This document shows positions 15,677 to 24,250 of a DNA stretch of 64,000 bases, piece by piece. Where the stretch lies: positions 186,001 to 250,000 of the forward strand of contig NZ_JAPRAQ010000006.1 in assembly GCF_029989365.1 (NCBI RefSeq). The letters run 5' to 3'. Every line of letters starts with the position of its first letter. Positions within the stretch are counted from its first letter, which is position 1. The position numbers and the translations under genes are program-made. The notes under the pieces were generated by a model that was not told the origin of the DNA, did not search any database, and saw only the letters and a list, made by a program, of their open reading frames with translations. Origin of the DNA: Bradyrhizobium sp. Arg816. GTDB lineage: Bacteria > Pseudomonadota > Alphaproteobacteria > Rhizobiales > Xanthobacteraceae.

Positions 15677-16495
15677 CTAGATCGCGCCGATCTCGGCAAG
15701 GCAGGCTTGCGTCAGCGGCATGCGCTCGCCGACGAGACGCGGCTCCTTGCAATCCATGTTGAGCGCGAACACGGTGTGCGCCTCGCCCTTCTCGGCCCAG
15801 CCGACCATCCAGCCGAGCGACGGCTCGCCACGCTCGGCGCCCAAGAGCCCGGACTTGGCACGGATGACGCTGTCGCCGACCTTGGTCACCGGCAGGATGT
15901 CGGCGACGAGATCCTGGCTGCGCTTGCTGATCGGCAGCGCGCGGCGGCGCAGCCGGTCGACGAAATCGATCTGCTCGACCGGGCCGATGCGCAAATTGCC
16001 GGTGAGCCAGAACTGGTCGATGCCGCCGCCGATATCGCGATTGCCGTAGTCGAACAGGTCGACATACTTTTGCATCCGCTCTTGCCCGATCCGGCGCGCG
16101 ATCTCCTGATAGACCGGAACCGCACTCACCGCGATCGCACTTCGCAGCGTGTGATCCTTGTTCCAGGCCTCGATCGGGCGCTTCACGCCGTCCCAGGGGA
16201 ACACGTCCTTGTCGGGATCGGCGACGACGCCGGTCTCGAGCGCAATCAGCGAATTCGGGATCTTGAAGGTCGAGGCCGGCAGCTTCGCTTCGCCGGAACG
16301 GTCCTTGTCGCTCGCGACGATCAGATAGTCCTCGACCTTATAGCCAACGAAGGTGCCTGATGTGCCGAGGTCGGTGAATCGCTTTGCGAGGCTGTCGCGG
16401 ATCTCGTTGCGCGGCGGCGCGACATGGGCGAACGCACGCTGCGGCACGGTGGCGGCTGCGGCAAGAAGGCCGAGGGTGGAACGGCGGGTGAGCAA
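15677..16495 (-). CDS. Class D (OXA-type) beta-lactamase
   Basis: A 272-residue periplasmic serine beta-lactamase. The signal MLTRRSTLGLLAAAATVPQR looks Tat-like (TRRSTLGLL). All class D motifs are present: PASTFKIP with nucleophile Ser75 and carbamylatable Lys78, SAV (124-126), YGN (150-152), QFWLTG with the conserved Trp163, and KSG (214-216). The enzyme is therefore predicted active against penicillins; its spectrum cannot be told from sequence alone. There are no mobile-element signals nearby and base use matches neighbours, so it looks like a resident chromosomal gene. The CMD-family gene follows after 63 bp. Confidence 0.93.
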   Translation of the reverse strand: MLTRRSTLGLLAAAATVPQRAFAHVAPPRNEIRDSLAKRFTDLGTSGTFVGYKVEDYLIVASDKDRSGEAKLPASTFKIPNSLIALETGVVADPDKDVFPWDGVKRPIEAWNKDHTLRSAIAVSAVPVYQEIARRIGQERMQKYVDLFDYGNRDIGGGIDQFWLTGNLRIGPVEQIDFVDRLRRRALPISKRSQDLVADILPVTKVGDSVIRAKSGLLGAERGEPSLGWMVGWAEKGEAHTVFALNMDCKEPRLVGERMPLTQACLAEIGAI

Positions 16496-16569
16496 GGGCG
16501 GTGTCCGTCAAACGATGACAATGGCCGCGACCATGCAGCCGCTATCGTGGTGAAACGATGACAGCGCTC

Positions 16570-16833
16570 TCAGTGCCCTCGGCCCGACAGCCGCAGCACG
16601 AACACCAGCACTTCGGCGACGGCCTTGTAGAGATCCGGCGGAATCTCCTCGCCGAGCTCGACCTTGGAGAGCGCGCCGGCCAAAATCTCGTTCTCTTCGA
16701 TCGGGATGTCGTTGGCCTTGGCGATCTCGACGATCTTTTCGCCGATCGTGCCCTTGCCCTTGGCGACGACGACGGGCGCGTTGCCGCCCTTCTCGTAATG
16801 CAGCGCAATTGCGAGCTTGGATGGATCGCTCAT
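16570..16833 (-). CDS. Free-standing FlhB C-terminal domain protein (FlhX-like)
   Basis: An 87-residue protein covering only the cytoplasmic C-terminal domain of FlhB/YscU, the type III export switch. It aligns from the cleavage site onward: DPSKLAIALHYEKGGNAPVVVAKGKG corresponds to the FlhB NPTHYAVALKY region, followed by EIPPDLYKAVAEVLVFVLRL. Asp and Lys replace the Asn and His of NPTH, and no transmembrane part exists. Stand-alone homologues (FlhX) can replace the cleaved FlhB fragment in other bacteria. Its ATG overlaps the FliK stop by four bases (ATGA), implying translational coupling with the hook-length protein, the known partner of FlhB. Confidence 0.85.
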   Translation of the reverse strand: MSDPSKLAIALHYEKGGNAPVVVAKGKGTIGEKIVEIAKANDIPIEENEILAGALSKVELGEEIPPDLYKAVAEVLVFVLRLSGRGH

Positions 16834-18422
16834 GTGGCGCGATCCAGAAAGTGGCCCGCGCGGGCCGGCGTCGGCTGCGGTGGCGCGCCGTCGCGAACCA
16901 GAATGTCGCCGGGCTTGAGCTCCGCCCGCGTCAGGGCCTGATTGAGCTCGCCGATGCCGGCGCGAAGTTGCTGCGCGGTCGCGGGCCGCTCCGCCCACAT
17001 CCGCACGAAAGTCTTGTCGCCGTTCAGCGTGATCAGAGCATGCACGGGGCCGGCCGGCTCGACATTGAGCGTGAAGCGCGCGCGCCAGGCGCGCTTGGCG
17101 GGATCGGCGGATTCGTTGCCGCCATCGCGCGAGATCTCGAACTCCGCCATCGCGGTACCCTGTCGCGTCGCAAAGGGAATCTCGAAATTCCACTGCGGCA
17201 CGCTCGGGTCGATGCGGTGACCGCTGGCGTCGGTGCGATCGGGGAGCGAGGCGACCTGGAGCAGCGTTTGACGCGCGATCGCGGCATCGGTGTCGTCGAG
17301 CAGGCGGTGCACCGTTGCGGAGAGCGGTGTATCCGGCGCGAGCGATGGCGAGGCGATCGCCTGCGGCGCCGGCAGCGCGCCGCGGAACGGCGGCGGAGTC
17401 GTCGCGCGCGCGGCCTCGAAGAGATGACCGTCCGGCACGGCCTTGTTCGAGCCCGGCACATTGCCGGTCAGGCGCGGCAGGTTTTGCGTGGCCTCCTGAA
17501 GGAGGGCCGCGGCAAGGCCGGCGGACATGGTTCGCGGCATCGCGGCCTGAGGCGCGCCGCCGGCGATGTCGGCGAGCACAGTGGCCGCGAGATTGGCGCT
17601 GCGCGGCATCTGCGGCTGTTGGGCCATATCGAGCTCGGTCGACGGCGATGCTGCCTGAGCCGGCACGGTGGCGGTCTGTGGTGTCCCCGCCCTAGCGATC
17701 GCGGCGCCTTGCGCCTGTGGAGTGGCGGTCTCGAGCGTGGCCAATGTCTGGCGCAGCACCAGCAGCGCCGCCTTCAGGTCCGGCATCGTGCCGGAGGACG
17801 GCGTTGCGCCTGCGGCCAATGACGCCTCGAGAAACAGACCGGACTTCTGGAAGGCGGATTCGATATCGCCGCCATCGAGGGCGGTGTTGAGCGGCGTCTG
17901 CTGCGCCAGCACGCCCAGCACGGCCTGCTTCAGTCCCGCGGGCAGATCGCTGCCGGTGACGACGGAGGCGAGATTGGCGAACAGCGGCGCCTGGCTGCCC
18001 TGTTTTGTCACCGCCTCGGCGGAAGCCACGGTGACGGCGACCTGCTCCAACGGCGTCAGCGTGTTGCGTGCGGTCGTCGCAGCTGGCGCAAGCGGCGGGC
18101 TGTCCACGAGCGAAGCCGCCCGCGGCGTCAGCGTGATCTGATCGGCCGTCGCCTCGCCTGCCCCGTTCATGATGGCGAGCCTGATGGTGCCGTCGTTCCG
18201 CGACACCGCGAGCTGGAGATTTTGCCCCGGTGTCAGCGACACCTCGGACATCACATCCATCGACAGATTGGCGATTGCGATCCGCACCAGATTGTCGGCC
18301 ATCACGCTGACGACCCTTGCGTCGACGACGCTGCCGGCCTGGAGCACAAGATCGGGCGTCGCCGCATCAGCCACGGGGCTGGCGGAACTGACCGGAACGA
18401 TCGAGCTTATCGGCGTTGGCAT
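16830..18422 (-). CDS. fliK: Flagellar hook-length control protein FliK
   Basis: A 530-residue protein with a long, low-complexity Ala/Pro/Thr-rich ruler region (about 100-390) and a conserved C-terminal FliK domain (about 395-505, WNFEIPFATRQGTAMAEFEISRDGG and GPVHALITLNGDKTFVRMWAERPATAQQLRAGI). FliK is exported during hook assembly, measures hook length and triggers FlhB to switch to filament substrates. No other flagellar structural gene is in the window, so this is an orphan flagellar locus paired with the FlhX-like gene. The N-terminus is variable in the family, so the start is less certain than the C-terminus. Confidence 0.87.
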   Translation of the reverse strand: MPTPISSIVPVSSASPVADAATPDLVLQAGSVVDARVVSVMADNLVRIAIANLSMDVMSEVSLTPGQNLQLAVSRNDGTIRLAIMNGAGEATADQITLTPRAASLVDSPPLAPAATTARNTLTPLEQVAVTVASAEAVTKQGSQAPLFANLASVVTGSDLPAGLKQAVLGVLAQQTPLNTALDGGDIESAFQKSGLFLEASLAAGATPSSGTMPDLKAALLVLRQTLATLETATPQAQGAAIARAGTPQTATVPAQAASPSTELDMAQQPQMPRSANLAATVLADIAGGAPQAAMPRTMSAGLAAALLQEATQNLPRLTGNVPGSNKAVPDGHLFEAARATTPPPFRGALPAPQAIASPSLAPDTPLSATVHRLLDDTDAAIARQTLLQVASLPDRTDASGHRIDPSVPQWNFEIPFATRQGTAMAEFEISRDGGNESADPAKRAWRARFTLNVEPAGPVHALITLNGDKTFVRMWAERPATAQQLRAGIGELNQALTRAELKPGDILVRDGAPPQPTPARAGHFLDRAT

Positions 18423-18496
18423 TTCAGGGGCTCGTGGAACGCTGGCCCCACCCTAAGGCCGCCCTCGTAAACCTCTCGTTAAGGACCTTTGGCCGC

Positions 18497-19273
18497 TTAC
18501 GGCTTCACGGCCGCAAGAACCGCCACGGCGGCCTGAAAATCCTTCAGGCGGGCGGCGCGGCGGGCAGCCGCCTCCTCGTCCACGCCCCATTTCTCGGCGT
18601 TCCAGTCCTCGTCGACATGGGCGGCGGCCCAGACCTGGCCGGCATCGCGCACGCCATGGGCGAGCGCCAGCGCCAGCAGCGCCGAACCGGTCAGGGTCGT
18701 GACCACGTGGAGCGCCGCGATCGACCAGGGATCCCCGGGCAGCGCCGCGCGGGCAGCCCGAACGGCCTCGTCCGGCTGCTTCACATGCATGATGCCCTCG
18801 GACAGGATGAAGTGCGCGCCCAGCGTCTCCGCGGCCCAGAACAGCACGGGGTCCCAATGCGTGGCCTCGCGGGCGACCAGTCCTTCGGGGTGGCCGGCGC
18901 GATAGAACAGCAGGTCGGTCTCGAAGTATTTTGCAAGGTCGTCGCTGACGAGCTCGACGCGATCGATGACACCCTCGACGACGCTGTTGGCGATCCGCGT
19001 CAGCGGCATGGTCACGGGATTAATCGTCTCGCCTTGGGCCGCCCATTCCGCGGCCACAGCATCGGCCAGCGCGCGCGACGGGATCACCACCTGGCGGGCC
19101 GATGGCGTCCGGATCGGCCTGCCGTCCAGCGTGATGGCGAAGCCGCCCTCGGCCTCGGCCACGCCCGCCTCCTTGTAGAAGCGCTTGCGCTGCGGCGTAC
19201 GTGCGGCCTGGCGCACCGCCTCCTGCGGATCGAGCGGGGACCGCCCCGCAACCTCATCGAACAATTCGCGCAT
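18497..19273 (-). CDS. ATP12 family F1-ATPase assembly chaperone
   Basis: A 258-residue ATP12-type protein; in mitochondria ATP12 binds the F1 alpha subunit during assembly, and alphaproteobacteria keep the homologue. Family features are RKRFYKEAGVAEAEGGFAITLDGRPIRTPSARQVVIPS, VEEW-like AVAAEWAAQGETINPVTMPLTRIANS and the acidic HVDEDWNAEKWG segment. The start giving MRELFDEVAG is preferred; the frame upstream (to 19558) is Arg-rich antisense of the next gene. It is divergent from the gene at 19348. Confidence 0.92.
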   Translation of the reverse strand: MRELFDEVAGRSPLDPQEAVRQAARTPQRKRFYKEAGVAEAEGGFAITLDGRPIRTPSARQVVIPSRALADAVAAEWAAQGETINPVTMPLTRIANSVVEGVIDRVELVSDDLAKYFETDLLFYRAGHPEGLVAREATHWDPVLFWAAETLGAHFILSEGIMHVKQPDEAVRAARAALPGDPWSIAALHVVTTLTGSALLALALAHGVRDAGQVWAAAHVDEDWNAEKWGVDEEAAARRAARLKDFQAAVAVLAAVKP

Positions 19274-19347
19274 CTCGTTTCGGCCTCGGTCTCTGAATGC
19301 TAGGCTTGTAAGCCAAGACCGGCGGCTGATAAAGCGAGCGGCAAGGC

Positions 19348-19794
19348 ATGAGGGAACTTGCGGGCATTGTGGCCCTGCTCGCCGGGCTCTGGCCGGCCGC
19401 GGCGGACGCCGGTTTCCGCACCCCGGAATCGTTGGTCCGCAATGTCTACGCGCATTACGGCGATGGCGCGCCGGAACTGTCGAAAGGCCTGCCGCGCGAT
19501 GCCGCCTCCGCCCGGCAATTCTTCGACCCCAGCCTGCGCAGGGCCTGGAGCGCGCCAAGGGTCGAACCCTACGACTTCCTGGTGCAGAGCCCGAACTGGA
19601 AGCTCGGCCCGATCGCGATCACGGTCGTTCGCAGGCAATACGACAAGACCTATGTCGCGGCGAACTTCGACAATCGCGGGCGGCAGGTCACGCTGAACTT
19701 CGTCCTGGTCAACGGCGCGGAGGGATGGCTGATCACCGACGTCGAGAGCCCGCACGACAGTCTGCGGATGTTTCTGGAGCAGTTTCGGAAGTGA
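19348..19794 (+). CDS. Secreted DUF3828-like protein
   Basis: A 148-residue exported protein with signal peptide MRELAGIVALLAGLWPAAADA. The mature part begins FRTPESLVRNVYAHYGDG and ends EGWLITDVESPHDSLRMFLEQF, which fits the NTF2-like DUF3828 group of periplasmic proteins. There are no catalytic residues to assign and the function is unknown. The gene is divergent from the ATP12 gene with a short 74-bp spacer. Confidence 0.75.
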   Translation: MRELAGIVALLAGLWPAAADAGFRTPESLVRNVYAHYGDGAPELSKGLPRDAASARQFFDPSLRRAWSAPRVEPYDFLVQSPNWKLGPIAITVVRRQYDKTYVAANFDNRGRQVTLNFVLVNGAEGWLITDVESPHDSLRMFLEQFRK

Positions 19795-19822
19795 GCGGTG
19801 CTAGTCGCCACTGCGTCAACAC

Positions 19823-19908
19823 CGTCATTGCGAGCGCAGCGAAGCAATCCAGACCGTATCCGCAGAAGCATTCTGGATTGCTTCGTCGCTTCGCTCCTCG
19901 CAATGACG
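19823..19908. repeat. Dispersed palindromic repeat, family A copy 3
   Basis: The left arm CGTCATTGCGAGCGCAGCGA is the same as in copies 1 and 2; the right arm is TTCTGGATTGCTTCGTCGCT continuing to CTCGCAATGACG. It lies between two convergent genes. Confidence 0.9.
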
Positions 19909-19930
19909 GGGCTGGTACGAGGCCCCGATC

Positions 19931-21145
19931 CTACTCTTCCGGCGCGTTCTCGATCGGATCAAACCGGCTCGCATCGAGCCCGAGCAGATTCCACGACTGC
20001 TGCATGTGCTGTGGCAGTGGCGCGGTGGCGTCGATCACGCCGCCGCGCGGATGTGGAATGACGATGCGGCGTGCGAGCAGATGCAGCCGGTTTTGCAGGC
20101 CGCCCGGCAGCTGCCAATTCTCGATGTTGAAATATTTGGGATCGCCGACGATGGGGTGGCCGATATGCTCCATGTGGGCGCGCAGCTGATGGGTGCGGCC
20201 CGTCACGGGCTTGAGCGACACCCAGGTCAGCTTGTTGCCGGCGGTCTCGACCACCGCATAGTACGTCACCGCGTGGCTCGCGCCCTCGTCGCCATGCTGG
20301 GCGATGCGCATGATGGTGTCGTCCTCGCTCTCTTCCTTCGCGAGGAAGGTCGAGATGCGGCCCTGCTTCGGCTTCGGCAGACCCGGCACCAGCGCCCAAT
20401 AGGTTTTTCGCGCGGACCGCGAGCGGAAGGCGCCCGTCAGATGCGAGGCGGCAAATCGCGTCTTGGCGATCAGCAGGCAGCCCGAGGTCTCCCGGTCGAT
20501 GCGGTGCACGAGGCGCGGCTTCTGGCCCTTGGAATCGCGCATCACCTCCAGCATCTGGTCGATGTGCCGCGTCATGCCCGAGCCACCCTGCACGGCGAGG
20601 CCGGCAGGCTTGTTCAGGACCAGGACGTCGTCGTCCTCGTAGATCGTCATCTCCTTCAGCGCGGCAAGCGTCTTTTGGGCGCCTTCCGACAGCTCACCGG
20701 CGGCCTTCGGCGTGTCGAGCTTCAACGGCGGAATGCGGACGCTCTGGCCCTCCTCCAGCCGATCCTTGCTGTCGACACGCTTGCCGTCGACGCGCAGCTC
20801 GCCTTTGCGGACGACGCGCTGGATGTGGGAGAAGGACAGGCCGGGAAACCGCGCTTCGAGAAAGCGGTCGACGCGCATGTTGTTCTCGTCAGCCGTCACC
20901 TTGACGGTCTGCACCTTGGTCGGCAGCAGCGCCTCGACCGGCTTTGCCGGCGCAGATGCTTCGGGCGCAGCCTTGGGCGGCCGCCGCTCAGCGCGCTCGC
21001 CCGCAAAGCGCGGCGGCTTCGCACCTGGCTTAGCCCCCAGCCGTGGTCCCGCCTTCTTCGCAGTGCGCGCCTTGAACGGACGCGAATCGTCGCGCTCGTC
21101 ACGCGAGCGGGGCTTTGGGTTCATTCTCTTGATGCGGCGGCTCAT
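19931..21145 (-). CDS. RluA family pseudouridine synthase
   Basis: A 404-residue enzyme that isomerises uridine to pseudouridine in RNA, probably 23S rRNA. The order is a basic, disordered extension (1-80), an S4 RNA-binding domain (about 88-140, MRVDRFLEARFPGLSFSHIQRVVRKGELRVDGKRV) and a catalytic domain with HRIDRETSGCLL, where Asp217 is the catalytic aspartate, then GRTHQLRAHMEHIGHPIVGDPKY. The S4 domain plus this motif fits RluC or RluD type; which U is modified cannot be decided. The long Lys/Arg/Pro-rich N-terminal extension is larger than in E. coli homologues. Confidence 0.93.
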   Translation of the reverse strand: MSRRIKRMNPKPRSRDERDDSRPFKARTAKKAGPRLGAKPGAKPPRFAGERAERRPPKAAPEASAPAKPVEALLPTKVQTVKVTADENNMRVDRFLEARFPGLSFSHIQRVVRKGELRVDGKRVDSKDRLEEGQSVRIPPLKLDTPKAAGELSEGAQKTLAALKEMTIYEDDDVLVLNKPAGLAVQGGSGMTRHIDQMLEVMRDSKGQKPRLVHRIDRETSGCLLIAKTRFAASHLTGAFRSRSARKTYWALVPGLPKPKQGRISTFLAKEESEDDTIMRIAQHGDEGASHAVTYYAVVETAGNKLTWVSLKPVTGRTHQLRAHMEHIGHPIVGDPKYFNIENWQLPGGLQNRLHLLARRIVIPHPRGGVIDATAPLPQHMQQSWNLLGLDASRFDPIENAPEE

Positions 21146-21197
21146 GGTTGCCTGCGTACCCTAAAAGCCGGCTCCCGTCACGGCGAAATGGCCGCTT

Positions 21198-22535
21198 CTA
21201 GCGCGCGCCACCCCGCTCCTTCCGCAGCTTGGCCCAGTAATCCAGCCGCTTGCGGATCTCGCGCTCAAAACCGCGCTCGGGCGGGTCGTAGAAGGTCTGG
21301 CGGCCCAGGGCTTCCGGAAAGTAGTCCTGGCCGGAGAAGGCGTCGGGGGCGTCGTGGTCGTATTCGTAGGCCGCGCCGTAGCCCTCCGACTTCATCAGCT
21401 TGGTCGGGGAATTCAGGATGTGCTTTGGCGGCAGCAGCGAGCCGGCCTGCTTGGCGACCTGCATCGCCGTGCCGAAGGCGGTGTAGACCGCATTCGATTT
21501 CGGCGCGGTGGCGAGATAGACCACGGCCTGCGCGATGGCGAGCTCGCCTTCGGGATGGCCGAGGAAGTCGAAGGCGTCTTTGGCGGCATTGGCGATGACC
21601 AGCGCCTGCGGATCGGCAAGGCCGATGTCCTCGACCGCCATGCGCACGACGCGGCGGGCCAGGAACAGCGGGTCCTCGCCGGCATCGAGCATGCGCGCGA
21701 GGTAATACAGCGCGGCGTCGGGATCGGAGCCCCGCACCGACTTATGCAGCGCCGAGATCAGATTGTAGTGACCGTCGGCCGACTTGTCGTAGATCGGCGC
21801 GCGGCGCTGCAGGATCTCCTGCAACTGCGCCGCGTTGAAGATCTCGTCCGCCCGCGCCGAACGCCAGACCTCCTCGACAAGCGTCAGCGATGCCCTTCCG
21901 TCGCCGTCGGCCATGCGCACCAGCACGGCACGCGCCTCGTCATCGAGCGGCAGCTTGCGGCCCTCGACCTCCTCGGCATGCGCGAACAGTTTCTCGATCG
22001 CGGCGGCATCGAGCGAGCGAAATACCAGCACGCGCGCGCGAGAGAGCAACGCCGCGTTGAGCTCGAAGGACGGGTTTTCGGTGGTCGCGCCGACCATCAC
22101 GACGGTGCCGTCTTCCATGACGGGCAGAAACGAATCCTGCTGGGCGCGATTGAAGCGATGCACCTCGTCGACGAACAGCAGTGTGCCCTTGCCCATCTCG
22201 CGGCGGGCGCGTGCGGCCTCAAACGCTCTCTTCAGATCGGCGACGCCGGAGAACACCGCGGAGATCTGCTCGAAATGCAGATCCGTCGCATCCGCCAGCA
22301 GCCGTGCCACCGTGGTCTTGCCGGTGCCGGGCGGGCCCCAGAAGACCAGCGAGCCGAGCGTGCGCGTCTCCAGCATGCGCGTCAGCGCACCGTCGGGACC
22401 TAGGATATGGTCCTGGCCAACGACCTCCGACAGCGCGCGCGGGCGCAATCGGTCCGGCAGCGGATGCGGAGCCTCGTGGTCGAGCCCCGCCGCGGCGAAG
22501 AGAGTTGGCGTCTCCTGTGGTCGCTTTGGGCTCAT
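21198..22535 (-). CDS. rarA: Replication-associated recombination protein A (AAA+ ATPase)
   Basis: A 445-residue RarA/MgsA protein, a clamp-loader-like AAA+ ATPase acting at stalled replication forks. Walker A is GPPGTGKT (67-74), Walker B is LLFVDEVHRF (DEVH 123-126), and the sensor region GATTENPSFELNAALLSRARV is typical. The C-terminal tetramerisation domain includes KSVRGSDPDAALYYLARM and the QHYLP-region equivalent DYFPEALGRQTFYDPPERGFE. Its start overlaps the stop of the upstream protease gene by four bases, so both are co-translated. Length is normal for the family. Confidence 0.95.
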   Translation of the reverse strand: MSPKRPQETPTLFAAAGLDHEAPHPLPDRLRPRALSEVVGQDHILGPDGALTRMLETRTLGSLVFWGPPGTGKTTVARLLADATDLHFEQISAVFSGVADLKRAFEAARARREMGKGTLLFVDEVHRFNRAQQDSFLPVMEDGTVVMVGATTENPSFELNAALLSRARVLVFRSLDAAAIEKLFAHAEEVEGRKLPLDDEARAVLVRMADGDGRASLTLVEEVWRSARADEIFNAAQLQEILQRRAPIYDKSADGHYNLISALHKSVRGSDPDAALYYLARMLDAGEDPLFLARRVVRMAVEDIGLADPQALVIANAAKDAFDFLGHPEGELAIAQAVVYLATAPKSNAVYTAFGTAMQVAKQAGSLLPPKHILNSPTKLMKSEGYGAAYEYDHDAPDAFSGQDYFPEALGRQTFYDPPERGFEREIRKRLDYWAKLRKERGGAR

Positions 22536-23938
22536 CCGCCCAGCGTGACGTTGATCTGCTGGCCGCCACGCACCAGCGTGATGCGCCAGATCCGCGGCCG
22601 TTCGCCCGCCGCCTTTTCGAGGTCGGTGGTCTTGCCGATCTTCTGGTTGTTGACGGCGAGGATGATGTCGCCCTTCTGGAAGCCGACATTTGCAGCCGCG
22701 CTGTCGCCGCCGAGATCAGTGATCACGACGCCTTCGGTGTCGGCGTCCAGATGCAGCTCGTCGGCAACTGCCGGCGTGATGGTCGAGACCTTCGCGCCCT
22801 GGAACGGCGAGCGCGCCGTGACGACGAGTTCGTTGCGGCCGGAGTCCGGTGCGGTCTCGAGCGCGATCGTGACCTTGAGCGGCTTGCCGCCGCGCTGCAC
22901 GTCGATCTGCGCGGTGCCGCCGAGCGGACGGGTGGCGAAACGGTAGTCGAAGGCGTTGGGATCATCCACCGTCTGGCCGTCGATCCCGGTGATGAGATCG
23001 GAGGATTTCAGGCCGGCCTTGGCCGCGGGGCCGCTCGAGACCACGCTTGCCACCAGCGCGCCGGTCGGCGAACGCAGGCCGAGGCTCTCGGCGATCTCGG
23101 GCGTCACCGCCTGCAATTTCGCGCCGAGCCACGGCCGCTTCACCGCCTTGCCGCCGCTCTTGGCGGAGGCGACGACGACGCGCACCATGTTGGCGGGGAT
23201 CGCAAAGCCGATGCCTTGCGAGCCGCCGGAGCGCGAATAGATCGCGGTGTTGATGCCGGCGAGCTTTCCGCTCATGTCGACCAGCGCGCCGCCGGAATTG
23301 CCGGGATTGATGGCCGCATCGGTCTGGATAAAGAACTGGTAGTCGGTGATGCCGACCTGGGTGCGCGCGAGCGCCGAGATGATGCCGTGGGTCACGGTCT
23401 GGCCGACGCCGAAGGGATTGCCGATCGCCAGCACGACGTCGCCAACCAGCAGTTCGTCGGAATTGGTAAAGTCCAGGGTCGGAAACTTCTCTTTGGTGTC
23501 CTTCAGGCGCAGCACGGCGAGATCGGTGCGCGGATCCTTCAGCAGGATCTCGGCCTCGAACTCCCGCTTGTCCGACAGCGATACTTTCACCTGGTCCGCG
23601 CCCTCGATGACGTGGACATTGGTAACGACGAGGCCGGAGGCATCGACGATGACACCGGAGCCGAGCGAGCGCTGCATCTGCTCGGGCTGCTGGCCCGGCA
23701 CGCCGAAGAAGCGGCGGAAGATCGGGTCGTCCAGCAGCGGATTGCGGTTCTGCACCACCTTGGCGGCGTAGACGTTGACGACCGCCGGCTGCACCCGCTG
23801 CACGATCGGCGCATAGGACAGCCGCAACTCGGCGGGCGAGGACGGGACACGGCGATCCTGCGCGGCGGCCGGATTGAACTGGGCTGAAAACGCTATGCAC
23901 AATGCCGTGAGCACGGCGGTCCGGGTCGATCGAAACAT
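22532..23938 (-). CDS. Periplasmic DegP/DegQ-type serine protease
   Basis: A 468-residue HtrA protease/chaperone that handles misfolded envelope proteins. Signal peptide is residues 1-26 (ending AAA). The trypsin-like domain carries the triad His109 (TNVHV), Asp139 (RTDLAV) and Ser215 (GNSGG), followed by two PDZ domains (about 275-365 and 385-465). AGAGG precedes the ATG, and the longer frame upstream is not needed. The ATGA overlap couples it to rarA, an unusual mix of envelope and fork maintenance. Confidence 0.94.
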   Translation of the reverse strand: MFRSTRTAVLTALCIAFSAQFNPAAAQDRRVPSSPAELRLSYAPIVQRVQPAVVNVYAAKVVQNRNPLLDDPIFRRFFGVPGQQPEQMQRSLGSGVIVDASGLVVTNVHVIEGADQVKVSLSDKREFEAEILLKDPRTDLAVLRLKDTKEKFPTLDFTNSDELLVGDVVLAIGNPFGVGQTVTHGIISALARTQVGITDYQFFIQTDAAINPGNSGGALVDMSGKLAGINTAIYSRSGGSQGIGFAIPANMVRVVVASAKSGGKAVKRPWLGAKLQAVTPEIAESLGLRSPTGALVASVVSSGPAAKAGLKSSDLITGIDGQTVDDPNAFDYRFATRPLGGTAQIDVQRGGKPLKVTIALETAPDSGRNELVVTARSPFQGAKVSTITPAVADELHLDADTEGVVITDLGGDSAAANVGFQKGDIILAVNNQKIGKTTDLEKAAGERPRIWRITLVRGGQQINVTLGG

Positions 23939-24250
23939 TCCTACCTCTTGGAAAAGACGCCGGAATATAGGCGCGTTCGCCCGCCAATAGAAGGCCGCCG
24001 GGCGGCAATATTCGGCCCCTTCCCGGTGTGTCCCAAATGCAAGCCGGACGTGCGAAATGGCAAATGGCAGGGTGCAATGGATTGGCATGATGCGCGTCAT
24101 CCAGCATTCTACTCGGTGGCGGATTCGGTTGCGGCGAATTGGCATCAGTGGGAACCGCGCAACCGGGCGCAGCGTCGCGGGGCAGTCATCGATCACTCTT
24201 AGGCTCTCCCGTTACGACTTGGGGACGTTCGTCAAACGATGGAGTCAGAC
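23939..24250. other. Divergent intergenic region, no gene seen
   Basis: 312 bp between the DegP-type protease and the porin. No ORF with family-like content, no tRNA and no clear PhoB box was recognised. It presumably holds promoters for both genes, but no convincing -35/-10 pair could be assigned. Confidence 0.5.
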
